A DNA stretch of 64,000 nt from Gimesia fumaroli (GTDB taxonomy: Bacteria; Planctomycetota; Planctomycetia; Planctomycetales; Planctomycetaceae). Below the pieces are notes generated by a model, which was not told where the DNA came from, did not search any database, and worked only from the letters and a program-made list of their open reading frames with translations. Location of the stretch: positions 2,579,164 through 2,643,163 of the forward strand of contig NZ_CP037452.1 of assembly GCF_007754425.1 (NCBI RefSeq), given 5' to 3'. Within the stretch, counting starts at the first letter, position 1; the number at the start of each line of letters is the position of its first letter. Below, piece after piece: positions 1 through 8,189 of the stretch. Both the position numbers and the translations under genes were made by a program.

Positions 1-1
1 T

Positions 2-610
2 GAAGCAAAAGAAATTCTTGACGACACGGAGACGCGCTTTGATCGCTGGCAGACGGGGAAAGGTGTACTGATTCTGGTCGTATTGATCGGGTGTTTCGTC
101 TTTGCGCCCTGGCCGCGCGAACTGCTGGCACTGGGGGCGGCGGGGATTCTGTTAATGAGTCGAAAATTTTATACCCGTAAGGTCATGGGACTGGTGGACT
201 GGCCGCTCTTGGTGCTGTTTATCAGTCTGTTTATGATCAATGAGTCGTTTGAGTTGACCGGCGGTTTGAAATGGCTGGTTTCCCAGACGGAAGCCGCGGG
301 CATTTCACTCGATCAGCCGTCTCACTTGTTTGTAACGACGGCGATTCTGAGCAACCTGGTTTCTAACGTGCCGGCGATCATGTTGCTCTTGCAGATCGTA
401 CCGGGTGCCGAAGTAGGGCCTTTGCTTGCTTTGGGCAGTACGCTCGCGGGGAATCTGATCATTGTCGGTAGCGTCGCGAATATTATCGTGGTGGAAGCGG
501 CACGGCAGGACGGCGTCGAGATCAGCTTTAAAACTCACGCGCGGGTCGGGATTCCGGTGACACTTCTCACCTTATGCATCGCAGCGTGCTGGCTTTGGCT
601 GGTAATGTAG
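2..610 (+). CDS. SLC13/ArsB-type anion permease, C-terminal part
   Basis: Only the last ~200 residues are present. The reading frame is open from base 2, so the start lies left of the window; the TTG at 83 is internal. The visible part is very hydrophobic with several membrane spans. It carries LSNLVSNVPAIMLLL followed by GSTLAGNLIIVGSVANIIVVE, the Asn/Gly-rich re-entrant pattern of the ion-transporter superfamily (ArsB, CitM, SLC13, YbiR-like). The protein would be an inner-membrane anion permease. The substrate (arsenite, dicarboxylate, sulfate or other) cannot be told from this part. The stop is TAG at 608-610. The next gene, on the opposite strand, ends 21 bases away, so the two converge. 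Family assignment is good, substrate unknown. Confidence 0.85.
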   Translation, partial: EAKEILDDTETRFDRWQTGKGVLILVVLIGCFVFAPWPRELLALGAAGILLMSRKFYTRKVMGLVDWPLLVLFISLFMINESFELTGGLKWLVSQTEAAGISLDQPSHLFVTTAILSNLVSNVPAIMLLLQIVPGAEVGPLLALGSTLAGNLIIVGSVANIIVVEAARQDGVEISFKTHARVGIPVTLLTLCIAACWLWLVM

Positions 611-631
611 TCAGTGTGATCGTACTTAAAT

Positions 632-2074
632 TCACAAAACCGGGCCCAGCATGGCGACGGTATTGTTCCATAATCGGTGTGTCATTGACCAGTTTGCCAC
701 ATCCTCTGATGTGACTTCGAGGGAATGTGCGAGGTATTCCTGCTGTCGTTCTCGAACGGCGGCGGTCAGTGTGGGATCGTAAAACAGGATGTTATTTTCG
801 TAGTTGAGGTCAAAGCTGCGCCGGTCGATGTTCGCAGAACCAATCAATGTGACTTCACCATCCAGAGTGAGTGATTTTGTATGTAACAGGCCTTCGGTGT
901 ACTCGAAGATTTTGACGCCCGCCGCCAGTAATTCTGCGTAATAACTGCGACTGGCAGCAGCCACAACCCGGGAATCATTGCGGGCAGGAAAGATGATGGT
1001 GGTATCAATGCCTCGATAGGCGGTTGCGCAGAGTGCGTCCTGCATCGATTCGTTGGGAACATAATACGGGGTCGTGATGATCAGTTCGCGACGCGCGGTG
1101 TGCATCAGGGACTCGAAGACTTCCGGCATGGCAGAATACCGTACGGTGGGGCCCGTGCCGATGACTTGAGCGGGAATACCCGATTTCTGTGGAGGGACCG
1201 GGGTACGTAGCAGGTTGGTTAGATCTTCATTTACATAAGTCATCCAGTCGCTGGCAAACAGAAATTGATTTTGGAGTGCGACTGGTCCCTGAAAGCGGAT
1301 GACAGCATCTACCCAGGGGGCATATTTCGGTTTCACGCGGAATTCCGGATCGGCACAGTTCTGGCTGCCACAGTAGGTGATGTCTCCATCAATCACCACA
1401 ATCTTACGGTGATTGCGCAGATCAATGCGACCGACGAATGGACGCAAAAGCAGATTCCCGATCGGCAGTGCAACCGCGACATGCACTCCCGCTTCAGTCA
1501 TCTCACTCCAATAGGGGGACTTGATCATCAGTCGTGAACCGAGCCCGTCAGCCATAGCCCGGCACGTCACACCCCGTGCTGCAGCCCGCTTGAGCGCCTC
1601 TACAATTTTGCAGCCGTTATTGTCGGCCAGCCAGATATAAAACAGTAGATGCACATGATCTTGAGCGGCGTCAATGTCGGCCACCATCGCGTCGATCGTT
1701 GCGTTCGAATCAGGCAGCAGCGTCGCCGCGTTTCCATCTGCAGCAGAGAAGCCGCTAATGGACTGGCCGATGCGAAACAGATGATCGTAGCGATCGGGGA
1801 CCTCAACGAATCCCGGTAATTCTTTTACATCCCCGTTTGCTGGAAATGGTGGCAGGTTCTCGATCACCTCACGCATCCGTGCGATGCGGCGGCGGCCAAT
1901 ATTCACTTCACCAAATAAAAGATAAGCGAGGATGCCGACGACCGGCACCGTTACAATGACAACAATCCAGGCCAGTCGCGAGGTCGGCTCTCGATGCGGC
2001 CTGAGGATGACACGCAGGATGAGCAGAATCTCAATCAGGATATGAGTCTCCACCAGCATGGTGGTTACGTCCAT
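632..2074 (-). CDS. cls: Cardiolipin synthase, phospholipase D family
   Basis: 480 residues, the usual length of bacterial cardiolipin synthases. These enzymes join two phosphatidylglycerol molecules into cardiolipin and glycerol at the inner membrane. Two N-terminal membrane segments are visible (about residues 12-25 and 35-55), followed by two PLD catalytic motifs of the HxKxxxxD type: H222/K224/D229 in NHRKIVVIDG and H398/K400/D405 in LLHTKSLTLDG. Both are followed by the expected G-S-x-N (GSQN, GSANIDRRS). The order and spacing match ClsA-type enzymes. The gene is alone on the minus strand and converges with the permease gene. No frameshift or missing catalytic residue is seen. Confidence 0.93.
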   Translation of the reverse strand: MDVTTMLVETHILIEILLILRVILRPHREPTSRLAWIVVIVTVPVVGILAYLLFGEVNIGRRRIARMREVIENLPPFPANGDVKELPGFVEVPDRYDHLFRIGQSISGFSAADGNAATLLPDSNATIDAMVADIDAAQDHVHLLFYIWLADNNGCKIVEALKRAAARGVTCRAMADGLGSRLMIKSPYWSEMTEAGVHVAVALPIGNLLLRPFVGRIDLRNHRKIVVIDGDITYCGSQNCADPEFRVKPKYAPWVDAVIRFQGPVALQNQFLFASDWMTYVNEDLTNLLRTPVPPQKSGIPAQVIGTGPTVRYSAMPEVFESLMHTARRELIITTPYYVPNESMQDALCATAYRGIDTTIIFPARNDSRVVAAASRSYYAELLAAGVKIFEYTEGLLHTKSLTLDGEVTLIGSANIDRRSFDLNYENNILFYDPTLTAAVRERQQEYLAHSLEVTSEDVANWSMTHRLWNNTVAMLGPVL

Positions 2075-2322
2075 AAGTCGGTCCTTGATCTACGCGTATG
2101 AGCCACTTAACTCTGGGAGCCAGCAACGTGTGGTAAGTAAATTATTACTGCAGTTTGTGTTGCGACAACTTACACCATTGCCGGTACCAGTTCAAGACTT
2201 CAAGTATGGTACGGTCTTTGAACTTACTTAATGCTGATTGCGAATCAGGAGACAAACAGGATAAAACCACGAACTCACTCTGATCAAATTATTGAAAACG
2301 ATTTTTTTGCTGGCGCAGGGAT
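2075..2322. other. Non-coding stretch upstream of cls
   Basis: No convincing gene. It lies upstream of the cls start and should carry its promoter, but no clear -10/-35 pair stands out. A perfect small inverted repeat (6-bp arms, 3-base centre) lies at 2234-2248. Confidence 0.4.
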
Positions 2323-2465
2323 ATGCTGATCTGGAGTATTGTTTTCGGTTTAGGGGGATTGATTGTTTATGGCATTTAGGGCACCGTGAATGTGGATTTT
2401 CTTGTGCCGTTTGCAGCGGGAAAAATCTGTTTATCGGTGCGGCGGATTTGATTCCGGAAATTAAA

Positions 2466-2501
2466 AAAAGCAGCGATGTCCGAGAGAATATCGCTGCTTT
2501 T
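2466..2501 (-). terminator. Rho-independent terminator of the 1,235-residue gene
   Basis: A 12-bp perfect stem (2466-2477 with 2490-2501) and a 12-base loop. Read on the minus strand the stem runs into seven T residues (2469 down to 2463). It sits about 125 bases past the stop of the minus-strand gene ending at 2627, within the ZIP remnant. Confidence 0.75.
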
Positions 2502-2535
2502 GTCTCGTTTTTCTGTGGATTAGCAGTTCTACTTG

Positions 2536-2560
2536 CCCTGCGGATTTGTTTTCCGCAGGG
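2536..2560. other. Second hairpin downstream of the orphan gene
   Basis: A 9-bp GC-rich stem (2536-2544 with 2552-2560) and a 7-base loop, without a T-run on either strand. It lies between the 1,235-residue gene's stop and its terminator and could protect the mRNA end. It may also be a leftover of the ZIP remnant. Confidence 0.4.
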
Positions 2561-2626
2561 GCATTAATGCTTGATCTTCATTATAATCAGTGATGTCTTT
2601 TCAGCAAACTGTGCTGGAAGAAATGA

Positions 2627-5600
2627 TCAGCGCCCCGAATCGACCTTAAAAAGTAGCCTGGTGACCCCTCCTGATTTGGATTGGGATGTCGTTTTCTGTT
2701 GAGTGCCGCTGACGTGCCGCACAGGCCGACTTACCGGAGGGTACAGTATCGAAGAGTCATAGGGTTTTAATTCTGGTGGTGCTGGTGTTTTGGGGCTCGC
2801 TGACGGCGCCGGTTGAACGGGCGTTTTCCCTTTCAAGGGAGCAGGAGGAACGGAACCCGAGCTCTTTGACTCTGGTGCCATTTCAGTCGCCGGCTCTACA
2901 CTAACATCGTCACACTTTTTACACTCTTTACAGTGAGCCAGTTTGATGGTCAGGCTTTTGTTGACTGAGTAGATCGGTAGCGGATCCAGTGAGCCATTTA
3001 GAAAGACCTGGATCGTACCACTGAGCTTGATTGCTTTAATGTCATTATTGACATGAGTGCTTTCGGAAATTGCATCCGCGATTGCAGATGAGAGAGTGAA
3101 TGCGGGGATCTGAACCCCGGCAATCAATTTCATAGTCTGAGGATCTCTCCAGCGCAGGATATCCGCCTCAATGAAAATTTCAGCATTGGGTCCCGACGGA
3201 TTTTTTACGAGAGTCGTTTCTTTTTTATCATCCGTGGAGATTTTTAGGTTAGCTGACAGTTTGATTCTATGTGCTTCAGGCGGTAGAACTTCCGTATCTA
3301 TTTTGATCTGGGGGTCTTCCCGGAGCTGTAGATTGATGTTTCGTGTCGTTGGGTCAAGATCGAGACATCCGTCAATTTCGGTTGTCAACCATTCGAATTG
3401 TAAAGGTGGATTTTGCTTTGCCTCTTTCACCTCTTTTTCGACTTTGGCAAGTCTGGCATCGATACTGGCTTGAGCAGCGGTTGCCTTGGGTTCCACTGCT
3501 GGAATTTCCAGGTGGCTCGTCACACCATGCGGTGTCGCGATATGCACATCAACATACTTTTGGACATCCTTACCTCCCGATTCTTCAACAACGACATGAG
3601 ACGGAACGGTGACTTGAATTACATTGCGGCTGACTAATACTCTGGAATCAGAGATGTCGACACCTCCGGCAATGATTCGTGTTTTATTGCCCAGGGAAGT
3701 GAAGTTCTTTCCAACCAGGAACAGAGTAGTAGGAGGGTTATTGATCTCCAATTGTGTTCGCTTTTCGAGTGTCGTTTTTGTTACTGGCGGACTTGACGTT
3801 AATTCATGGATCTGATGATCGGCCTTATAATTGGGACCGCCGACGGCAATTCCGGGGCCGCCATACCAGTCGATGAGTTCCGGTCCGAGATCGGTAACGC
3901 CATTATTGAAGATTTCAAATCCGCTCAAATTATTTTCATACGGAATTTGGACAAACGCCGTTTGCAGGGGCAATTGCCGTTCTATTTGCTCGACGGCCCG
4001 GAGCAGGCGATGAGTTTCTCCATCACGGTATAGGTGTTCGTCTTTTTTACACAGGCTGGCCAGTTCGCGCAGTTTCGTGACATCTTTGCTCAATGCGACG
4101 GCATCGGAGAGATCGGGTTGACGTTTCAAAAATTTGCCGGTGAAACTGGTACTTAGTTTGAACCAGTTGGTTTGCACATCGACGGTGATATAAGGGATGA
4201 AGGACGGCATCACGATCAAAGCTGAACATTCACGCATCGCCGGTTCCAGCATTTGATGTTTCAGCCGTTTTTCGCGAGACTGACCTCCAATCAGAGTTTG
4301 CCCAAACGCCGTAATACTACCTGGCGCGGGGAGAGTTTGAACGCGCGGATAAAACCGCCAGCCAAACGTATCATTCCCATGAGAAAAGCCGACCGCGGTA
4401 CGATTCAACTGGATGGTTTCCAGATCGTATTCCAGACGACGTACAAAGCGTGTTAAACTCTGCGCCCCGAAGATTCCTTTGGAAGCGGCGATCGCTAAAG
4501 CCAGTTGCAGTTCACGACGCTGGCTGAAGGAATCAGCGATATTCTGGTCATCGGTGACAGGGTCTAATGCGAATACATGAATCGGCCAGCGACAGCGAAT
4601 ATAATCCTGAAATGCAACACGCGCTTCGATGCTCGGTTCGGGACCATAGAAAACCAGGCCTTCGGGAGGCATCTGGCAGCAGTTTTTGTTGGCAGAAACG
4701 GACTTGATGTCTTCGATCAGACGCTCGTTTAACATCACCGATTCGACTAAAATATGCCAACCGATATTAATTGTCGGGGAAAAGCTAGCACCCGGGAAAA
4801 CTGAGCTCACTCGTTCGTAGTACTCTTTTCGCAAAGAAGAAAGTTTTCTGGGAAGGAATTTATCGCCGGGAGCCGTTCGATTTTCGATGATGGCGTTTTT
4901 GATATCGTTCATCAAATTGTGATCATACCAGAGTTCTGTGAGTTCGGGTTGGCTCAGCAGGTCATAGGCCGCCTGGATTTCCAGAATCAGGTATCGCCGG
5001 ACATCTTCCAAGTGGATTAACTCACCGTTCATTTGTAGGTGGTTGTGTGCAGAAATGCTTACTGATGCCAGTGATGTTCCGGAAACCGCCTGAGAAAGGG
5101 AGGGAGGATAAGCTCGCTTTGAATTGACAAAGGGAGCCGAGCCAAGCTGTTCGATCACGCCAGCTCGTCCGCTCTTTTTCCCATTGTCTAAAGCATTCAT
5201 TACAGAATTGAAACTATTTAATTCTGTTTGCTGTGCGTCGTTAACAGAATTGTTTAATCGATCCAATTCATTTTTGATTTTGGGGATTTTTTGCTCAACA
5301 GCGGATAATTGTTCATCGTCTTGCAATGCGGAATCCATCTGTTGATAAGCTTGCAATTTCTGATACTCTAAATTCAGCTCATCACGGCGTTGTGAATCGT
5401 TTGATTTTTGCATTATAGACTTGCTATATTTCTTCCATGCTTCGTCAAGATTTTCAAATTCTGAGTCGTTGTTGATCACATTTGTGACTGTGGGTGCGAT
5501 GCGATTGATGACACCGTTGATGACGAAGTTGCGAAATGCTTCGGGAAGCAGTTCTTCGCTGGCATAGGGATCGACGGTAATTGAGACTTGCGCACCGTAA

Positions 5601-6334
5601 CCTTTGCGTGTTTCGCGGCCTGGCAGGACGGAAACGGGAATGCGCACCAGGTTCAATGCGTAACCGGGGGAGTCTGCAATGTCGTCACCTTCATTCAACC
5701 TGCGCAGGGCATTCAGGTGATCCAGATAGCGTTTCTTCTGATCCAGGAAAACCGTTGGCTCCAGAGAGATGCTCAGTTTCTTGTTCGATGAATTCGCACT
5801 TGTAAATTCATTCGCAAATTGCGGACCAAAGCCCGATGATCGGGGAACCAGGTTATTGTCTTTAGAATTGAGAGCGGTATTATCCGGGACAAGCTGATCT
5901 GCTGTGGCAACAAAAATTTGTGTGTTCGATTTGACTTCCTCTGTGGTCGATGGGGTGGCGATGGGAGTTCCCAAAACATTGGACAGTGACAAAGCACTCG
6001 CCAGGAAAGCAGAGTCTCGTGTTGACTGGGCTCCCTGCAGAGTTTCTTCGAAAGTTTTTAAATCTTCCTTGATAACTTTTTCAAATTCGTCTCGGTGTTG
6101 CAGCAAGCGTGATTCTCCCCAGACGTCCGGTGATTTGGCCACGATCGTGCCGAACTTGTCGAGGCGGTGTTGCACATGATCGATTTTCTTTGCCAGTGCA
6201 CCGATCGTGGTCGATTTTCCAATTTTATAAAATGACCAGCTTCCGGCGAGAACCTGCGTTGGAATGATTGAGTTCGCCATAAATGTTGCCAAGAGGCAGT
6301 AAACACCGATTCTTCTCGATCTGACCCGATTCAT
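2627..6334 (-). CDS. Large secreted orphan protein with IPT/TIG-like domain
   Basis: 1,235 residues, not recognised as a named family. The N-terminus has arginines followed by a hydrophobic stretch ending PTQVLAGS, a likely signal peptide cut near residue 31. The first third is charged and helix-prone, with a Gln/Asp/Leu-rich coiled-coil-like stretch at about residues 310-370. Around residues 865-940 the text TLFLVGKNFTSLGNKTRIIAGG and the following beta pattern resemble an IPT/TIG immunoglobulin-like domain. The last ~80 residues are Pro/Lys/Ser-rich with two close cysteine pairs before them (CKECKKC). The ATG at 6334 has an AGGAT ribosome site about 10 bases upstream. It is a single-gene unit with its own terminator. 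It is probably periplasmic or surface-exposed; function unknown. Confidence 0.85.
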   Translation of the reverse strand: MNRVRSRRIGVYCLLATFMANSIIPTQVLAGSWSFYKIGKSTTIGALAKKIDHVQHRLDKFGTIVAKSPDVWGESRLLQHRDEFEKVIKEDLKTFEETLQGAQSTRDSAFLASALSLSNVLGTPIATPSTTEEVKSNTQIFVATADQLVPDNTALNSKDNNLVPRSSGFGPQFANEFTSANSSNKKLSISLEPTVFLDQKKRYLDHLNALRRLNEGDDIADSPGYALNLVRIPVSVLPGRETRKGYGAQVSITVDPYASEELLPEAFRNFVINGVINRIAPTVTNVINNDSEFENLDEAWKKYSKSIMQKSNDSQRRDELNLEYQKLQAYQQMDSALQDDEQLSAVEQKIPKIKNELDRLNNSVNDAQQTELNSFNSVMNALDNGKKSGRAGVIEQLGSAPFVNSKRAYPPSLSQAVSGTSLASVSISAHNHLQMNGELIHLEDVRRYLILEIQAAYDLLSQPELTELWYDHNLMNDIKNAIIENRTAPGDKFLPRKLSSLRKEYYERVSSVFPGASFSPTINIGWHILVESVMLNERLIEDIKSVSANKNCCQMPPEGLVFYGPEPSIEARVAFQDYIRCRWPIHVFALDPVTDDQNIADSFSQRRELQLALAIAASKGIFGAQSLTRFVRRLEYDLETIQLNRTAVGFSHGNDTFGWRFYPRVQTLPAPGSITAFGQTLIGGQSREKRLKHQMLEPAMRECSALIVMPSFIPYITVDVQTNWFKLSTSFTGKFLKRQPDLSDAVALSKDVTKLRELASLCKKDEHLYRDGETHRLLRAVEQIERQLPLQTAFVQIPYENNLSGFEIFNNGVTDLGPELIDWYGGPGIAVGGPNYKADHQIHELTSSPPVTKTTLEKRTQLEINNPPTTLFLVGKNFTSLGNKTRIIAGGVDISDSRVLVSRNVIQVTVPSHVVVEESGGKDVQKYVDVHIATPHGVTSHLEIPAVEPKATAAQASIDARLAKVEKEVKEAKQNPPLQFEWLTTEIDGCLDLDPTTRNINLQLREDPQIKIDTEVLPPEAHRIKLSANLKISTDDKKETTLVKNPSGPNAEIFIEADILRWRDPQTMKLIAGVQIPAFTLSSAIADAISESTHVNNDIKAIKLSGTIQVFLNGSLDPLPIYSVNKSLTIKLAHCKECKKCDDVSVEPATEMAPESKSSGSVPPAPLKGKTPVQPAPSASPKTPAPPELKPYDSSILYPPVSRPVRHVSGTQQKTTSQSKSGGVTRLLFKVDSGR

Positions 6335-7064
6335 GATTTAACGATCCTGTTAAAATAGAGACGCGCGATTTGTTTTATATTTAATGTGAAAATACTTGCG
6401 ATACGAAGTGACCTGATCGGATTCCTCCCAATCTTAAGACACTCACAAGTGACAGGGATCTGTATTGGCATCCATCAGGTCATGTGACCGGAATACGGAT
6501 ATTCGTTAGAATTGATACGACTGCTACAAAGCTAATAATCGGTAGAATGAATAGATCTGTTCATTTCAATACATGCGATACACTGGTATTCAGTGGATCG
6601 TTTGCCTGGGATGACAATAGTCGACTTGAATTCACTGATTGCAGATAAATCCCTCATTTTAACAAGAGGCAAGTTTCATCGTTTGAATCTTGCTTCGATG
6701 TGAAGTGTAAGTGAAATGATCATCTTTCCGGAAAAGGAGAGATAACAGTCAATTATTACCGATTTCAGAGATCAGAAGTGATCGCAGAAATAGTGAGAGA
6801 GATCCTTGGGCATTGATAAGCGTGGGATGCCAAGTATTTTCTGGCAGTAATTCATAGGTATTTGAAGATCAAAAATAATTATATGTTTAGATATCGCAAT
6901 GTTACGATATAATATGTCTTGTGGTTATGAGAGTTGGTTTTCGTATCCAAAGAATCGAGCTTCAGTGAGGCAAATGGGACTGATAAGTTACATCCTGCCG
7001 ATTTGGATTTTAGTGAACCAGCATCTCAAGTCGTTCGATCAAAAACAATGTTAAGGGAATCAGG
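6335..7064. other. 730-base divergent intergenic region
   Basis: AT-rich, with no convincing gene on either strand. It separates the divergent orphan gene and RND operon and should hold both promoters. A candidate promoter/operator for the RND side is listed at 6886-6913. No RNA gene or riboswitch was recognised. Confidence 0.5.
6886..6913 (+). promoter_or_regulatory. Candidate promoter with overlapping operator for RND operon
   Basis: TTTAGA at 6886-6891, a 16-base spacer and a consensus TATAAT at 6908-6913. A perfect inverted repeat, ATATCG at 6891-6896 and CGATAT at 6905-6910, covers the spacer and enters the -10 box, which is a typical repressor-site position. The implied leader before the adaptor gene is about 145 bases. 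No regulator gene lies next to it. Confidence 0.42.
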
Positions 7065-8189
7065 ATGAAGCTAATGTTCGCTCACAAAGGTTTGATCATC
7101 TTCTTCCGCATACTAATGGTGGTCGCGGGTTTTGCCGTGCTGGTTCTTTCTATCGCCTGGCTGTCGGGGATGTTTGAGCCGAAAGTGGGATCTGACTGGC
7201 AGGAACGAGGTGTGCGGCGGCATACCACCGAGCCGATATCTGAAGTGCACGAGGTAACGAAGCCTTATGTTGAGGAAGCCATCGGAACGCTCAAAGCATC
7301 GAGCCGTACGATTGTGGCATCCAAGGTCCTGGCGACGATTGAAAAGATCAACGTAAAAGCCGGGGATCAGGTCACCAAAGGGCAGATGCTAATTGAACTG
7401 GATGCCAAAGAATATCAAGCGCGTCTGAGTCAGGCCAAACAATCTCTGGCAGCCGCCAGTGCGACACGTGACGAAGCAGAAAAAGAGTTTAAAAGAGTCG
7501 AAACACTCTTGAGAAAGAACGTGGTGACGAAGTCTGACTTCGATCGGGCGAAGCGGCAACTGGAAGTGGCGAAAGCGGAAGAGTCACGCGCCAAACAAGC
7601 GGTTACGGAAGCGGAAATCTTATTATCCTATACCACGATCAAGGCGGCGAAGAATGGTCGGATTGTGGATCGGCTGGCCGAACCGGGAGACATCGTGAAT
7701 CCGGGGGCGCCGCTATTGGTATTATATGACGCGACTTCCTTGAGGCTCGAAGCACCAGTGATGGAGCATCTGGCCGTCAAACTGAGGCCCGGGGATGAAC
7801 TCAAGGTCTATGTGGATGCATTGAACCGTGAGTTAAACGCGACGATTGACGAAATTGTGCCTCAGGCGGATGCGCCCAGTCGCTCGTTTCTGGTTAAAGC
7901 AAGTTTGCCTCGTTCGGAAGATCTGTATGAAGGAATGTTCGGCCGACTGCGGATTCCCGCCGGAAGTCGCAAGCATCTTTGTCTGGATATGGATGCGATC
8001 GAGCGCATCGGCCAGCTCGAATTTGTGAATGTGCTTCGTCCCGATGGAACTCTGGAACGACGCTTTATCAAAACCGGACAAGTCGGCATTCCCGGTCGCC
8101 AGGAGGTCTTAAGCGGCCTTCAGGCGGGAGAGCAGGTGATTCTGAAACCGAATTCTCCAGCGAAGGAGTCCAGCACCGATGACAAATAA
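7065..8189 (+). CDS. RND efflux periplasmic adaptor (HlyD/MFP family)
   Basis: 374 residues, the usual adaptor length. An N-terminal membrane anchor (about residues 9-30) is followed by a lipoyl/barrel half motif (ATIEKINVKAGDQVTKGQML), a long alpha-hairpin rich in Ala, Glu and Lys (about 125-190), the second lipoyl half (IKAAKNGRIVDRLAEPGDIV), a beta-barrel region and a membrane-proximal domain. Adaptors of this family bridge the inner-membrane RND pump to an outer-membrane channel. The ATG at 7065 follows an AGG-containing ribosome site. Its 3' end overlaps the pump gene by 11 bases, so the two are translationally coupled. No TolC-like outer-membrane gene is in the window. Confidence 0.93.
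   Translation: MKLMFAHKGLIIFFRILMVVAGFAVLVLSIAWLSGMFEPKVGSDWQERGVRRHTTEPISEVHEVTKPYVEEAIGTLKASSRTIVASKVLATIEKINVKAGDQVTKGQMLIELDAKEYQARLSQAKQSLAAASATRDEAEKEFKRVETLLRKNVVTKSDFDRAKRQLEVAKAEESRAKQAVTEAEILLSYTTIKAAKNGRIVDRLAEPGDIVNPGAPLLVLYDATSLRLEAPVMEHLAVKLRPGDELKVYVDALNRELNATIDEIVPQADAPSRSFLVKASLPRSEDLYEGMFGRLRIPAGSRKHLCLDMDAIERIGQLEFVNVLRPDGTLERRFIKTGQVGIPGRQEVLSGLQAGEQVILKPNSPAKESSTDDK

Larger units (their letters stand above)
2323..2567 (+). pseudogene. Decayed ZIP-family metal transporter, C-terminal remnant
   Basis: Two frames must be joined. From the ATG at 2323 one frame reads MLIWSIVFGLGGLIVYGI, a TAG stop, then GTVNVDFLVPFAAGK. After an A-run near 2421-2425 the match moves to another frame, reading NLFIGAADLIPEIKKS and then FVSFFCGLAVLLAL up to the TAA at 2565-2567. 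The joined text follows the end of bacterial ZIP (divalent metal) transporters, in which a Phe-Ala-Ala-Gly-Asn stretch leads into an ADLIPE motif and a final membrane helix. One nonsense codon plus one frameshift mean the gene is dead. The 5' half is missing or unrecognisable. The assignment is from motif memory. Confidence 0.6.

Noticed and set aside
2292-2567. A 91-residue open frame on the plus strand as an intact gene
   Set aside because: Its second half matches the ZIP tail only after a frameshift, and its first half is out of frame with that match. It is better described as part of a pseudogene.
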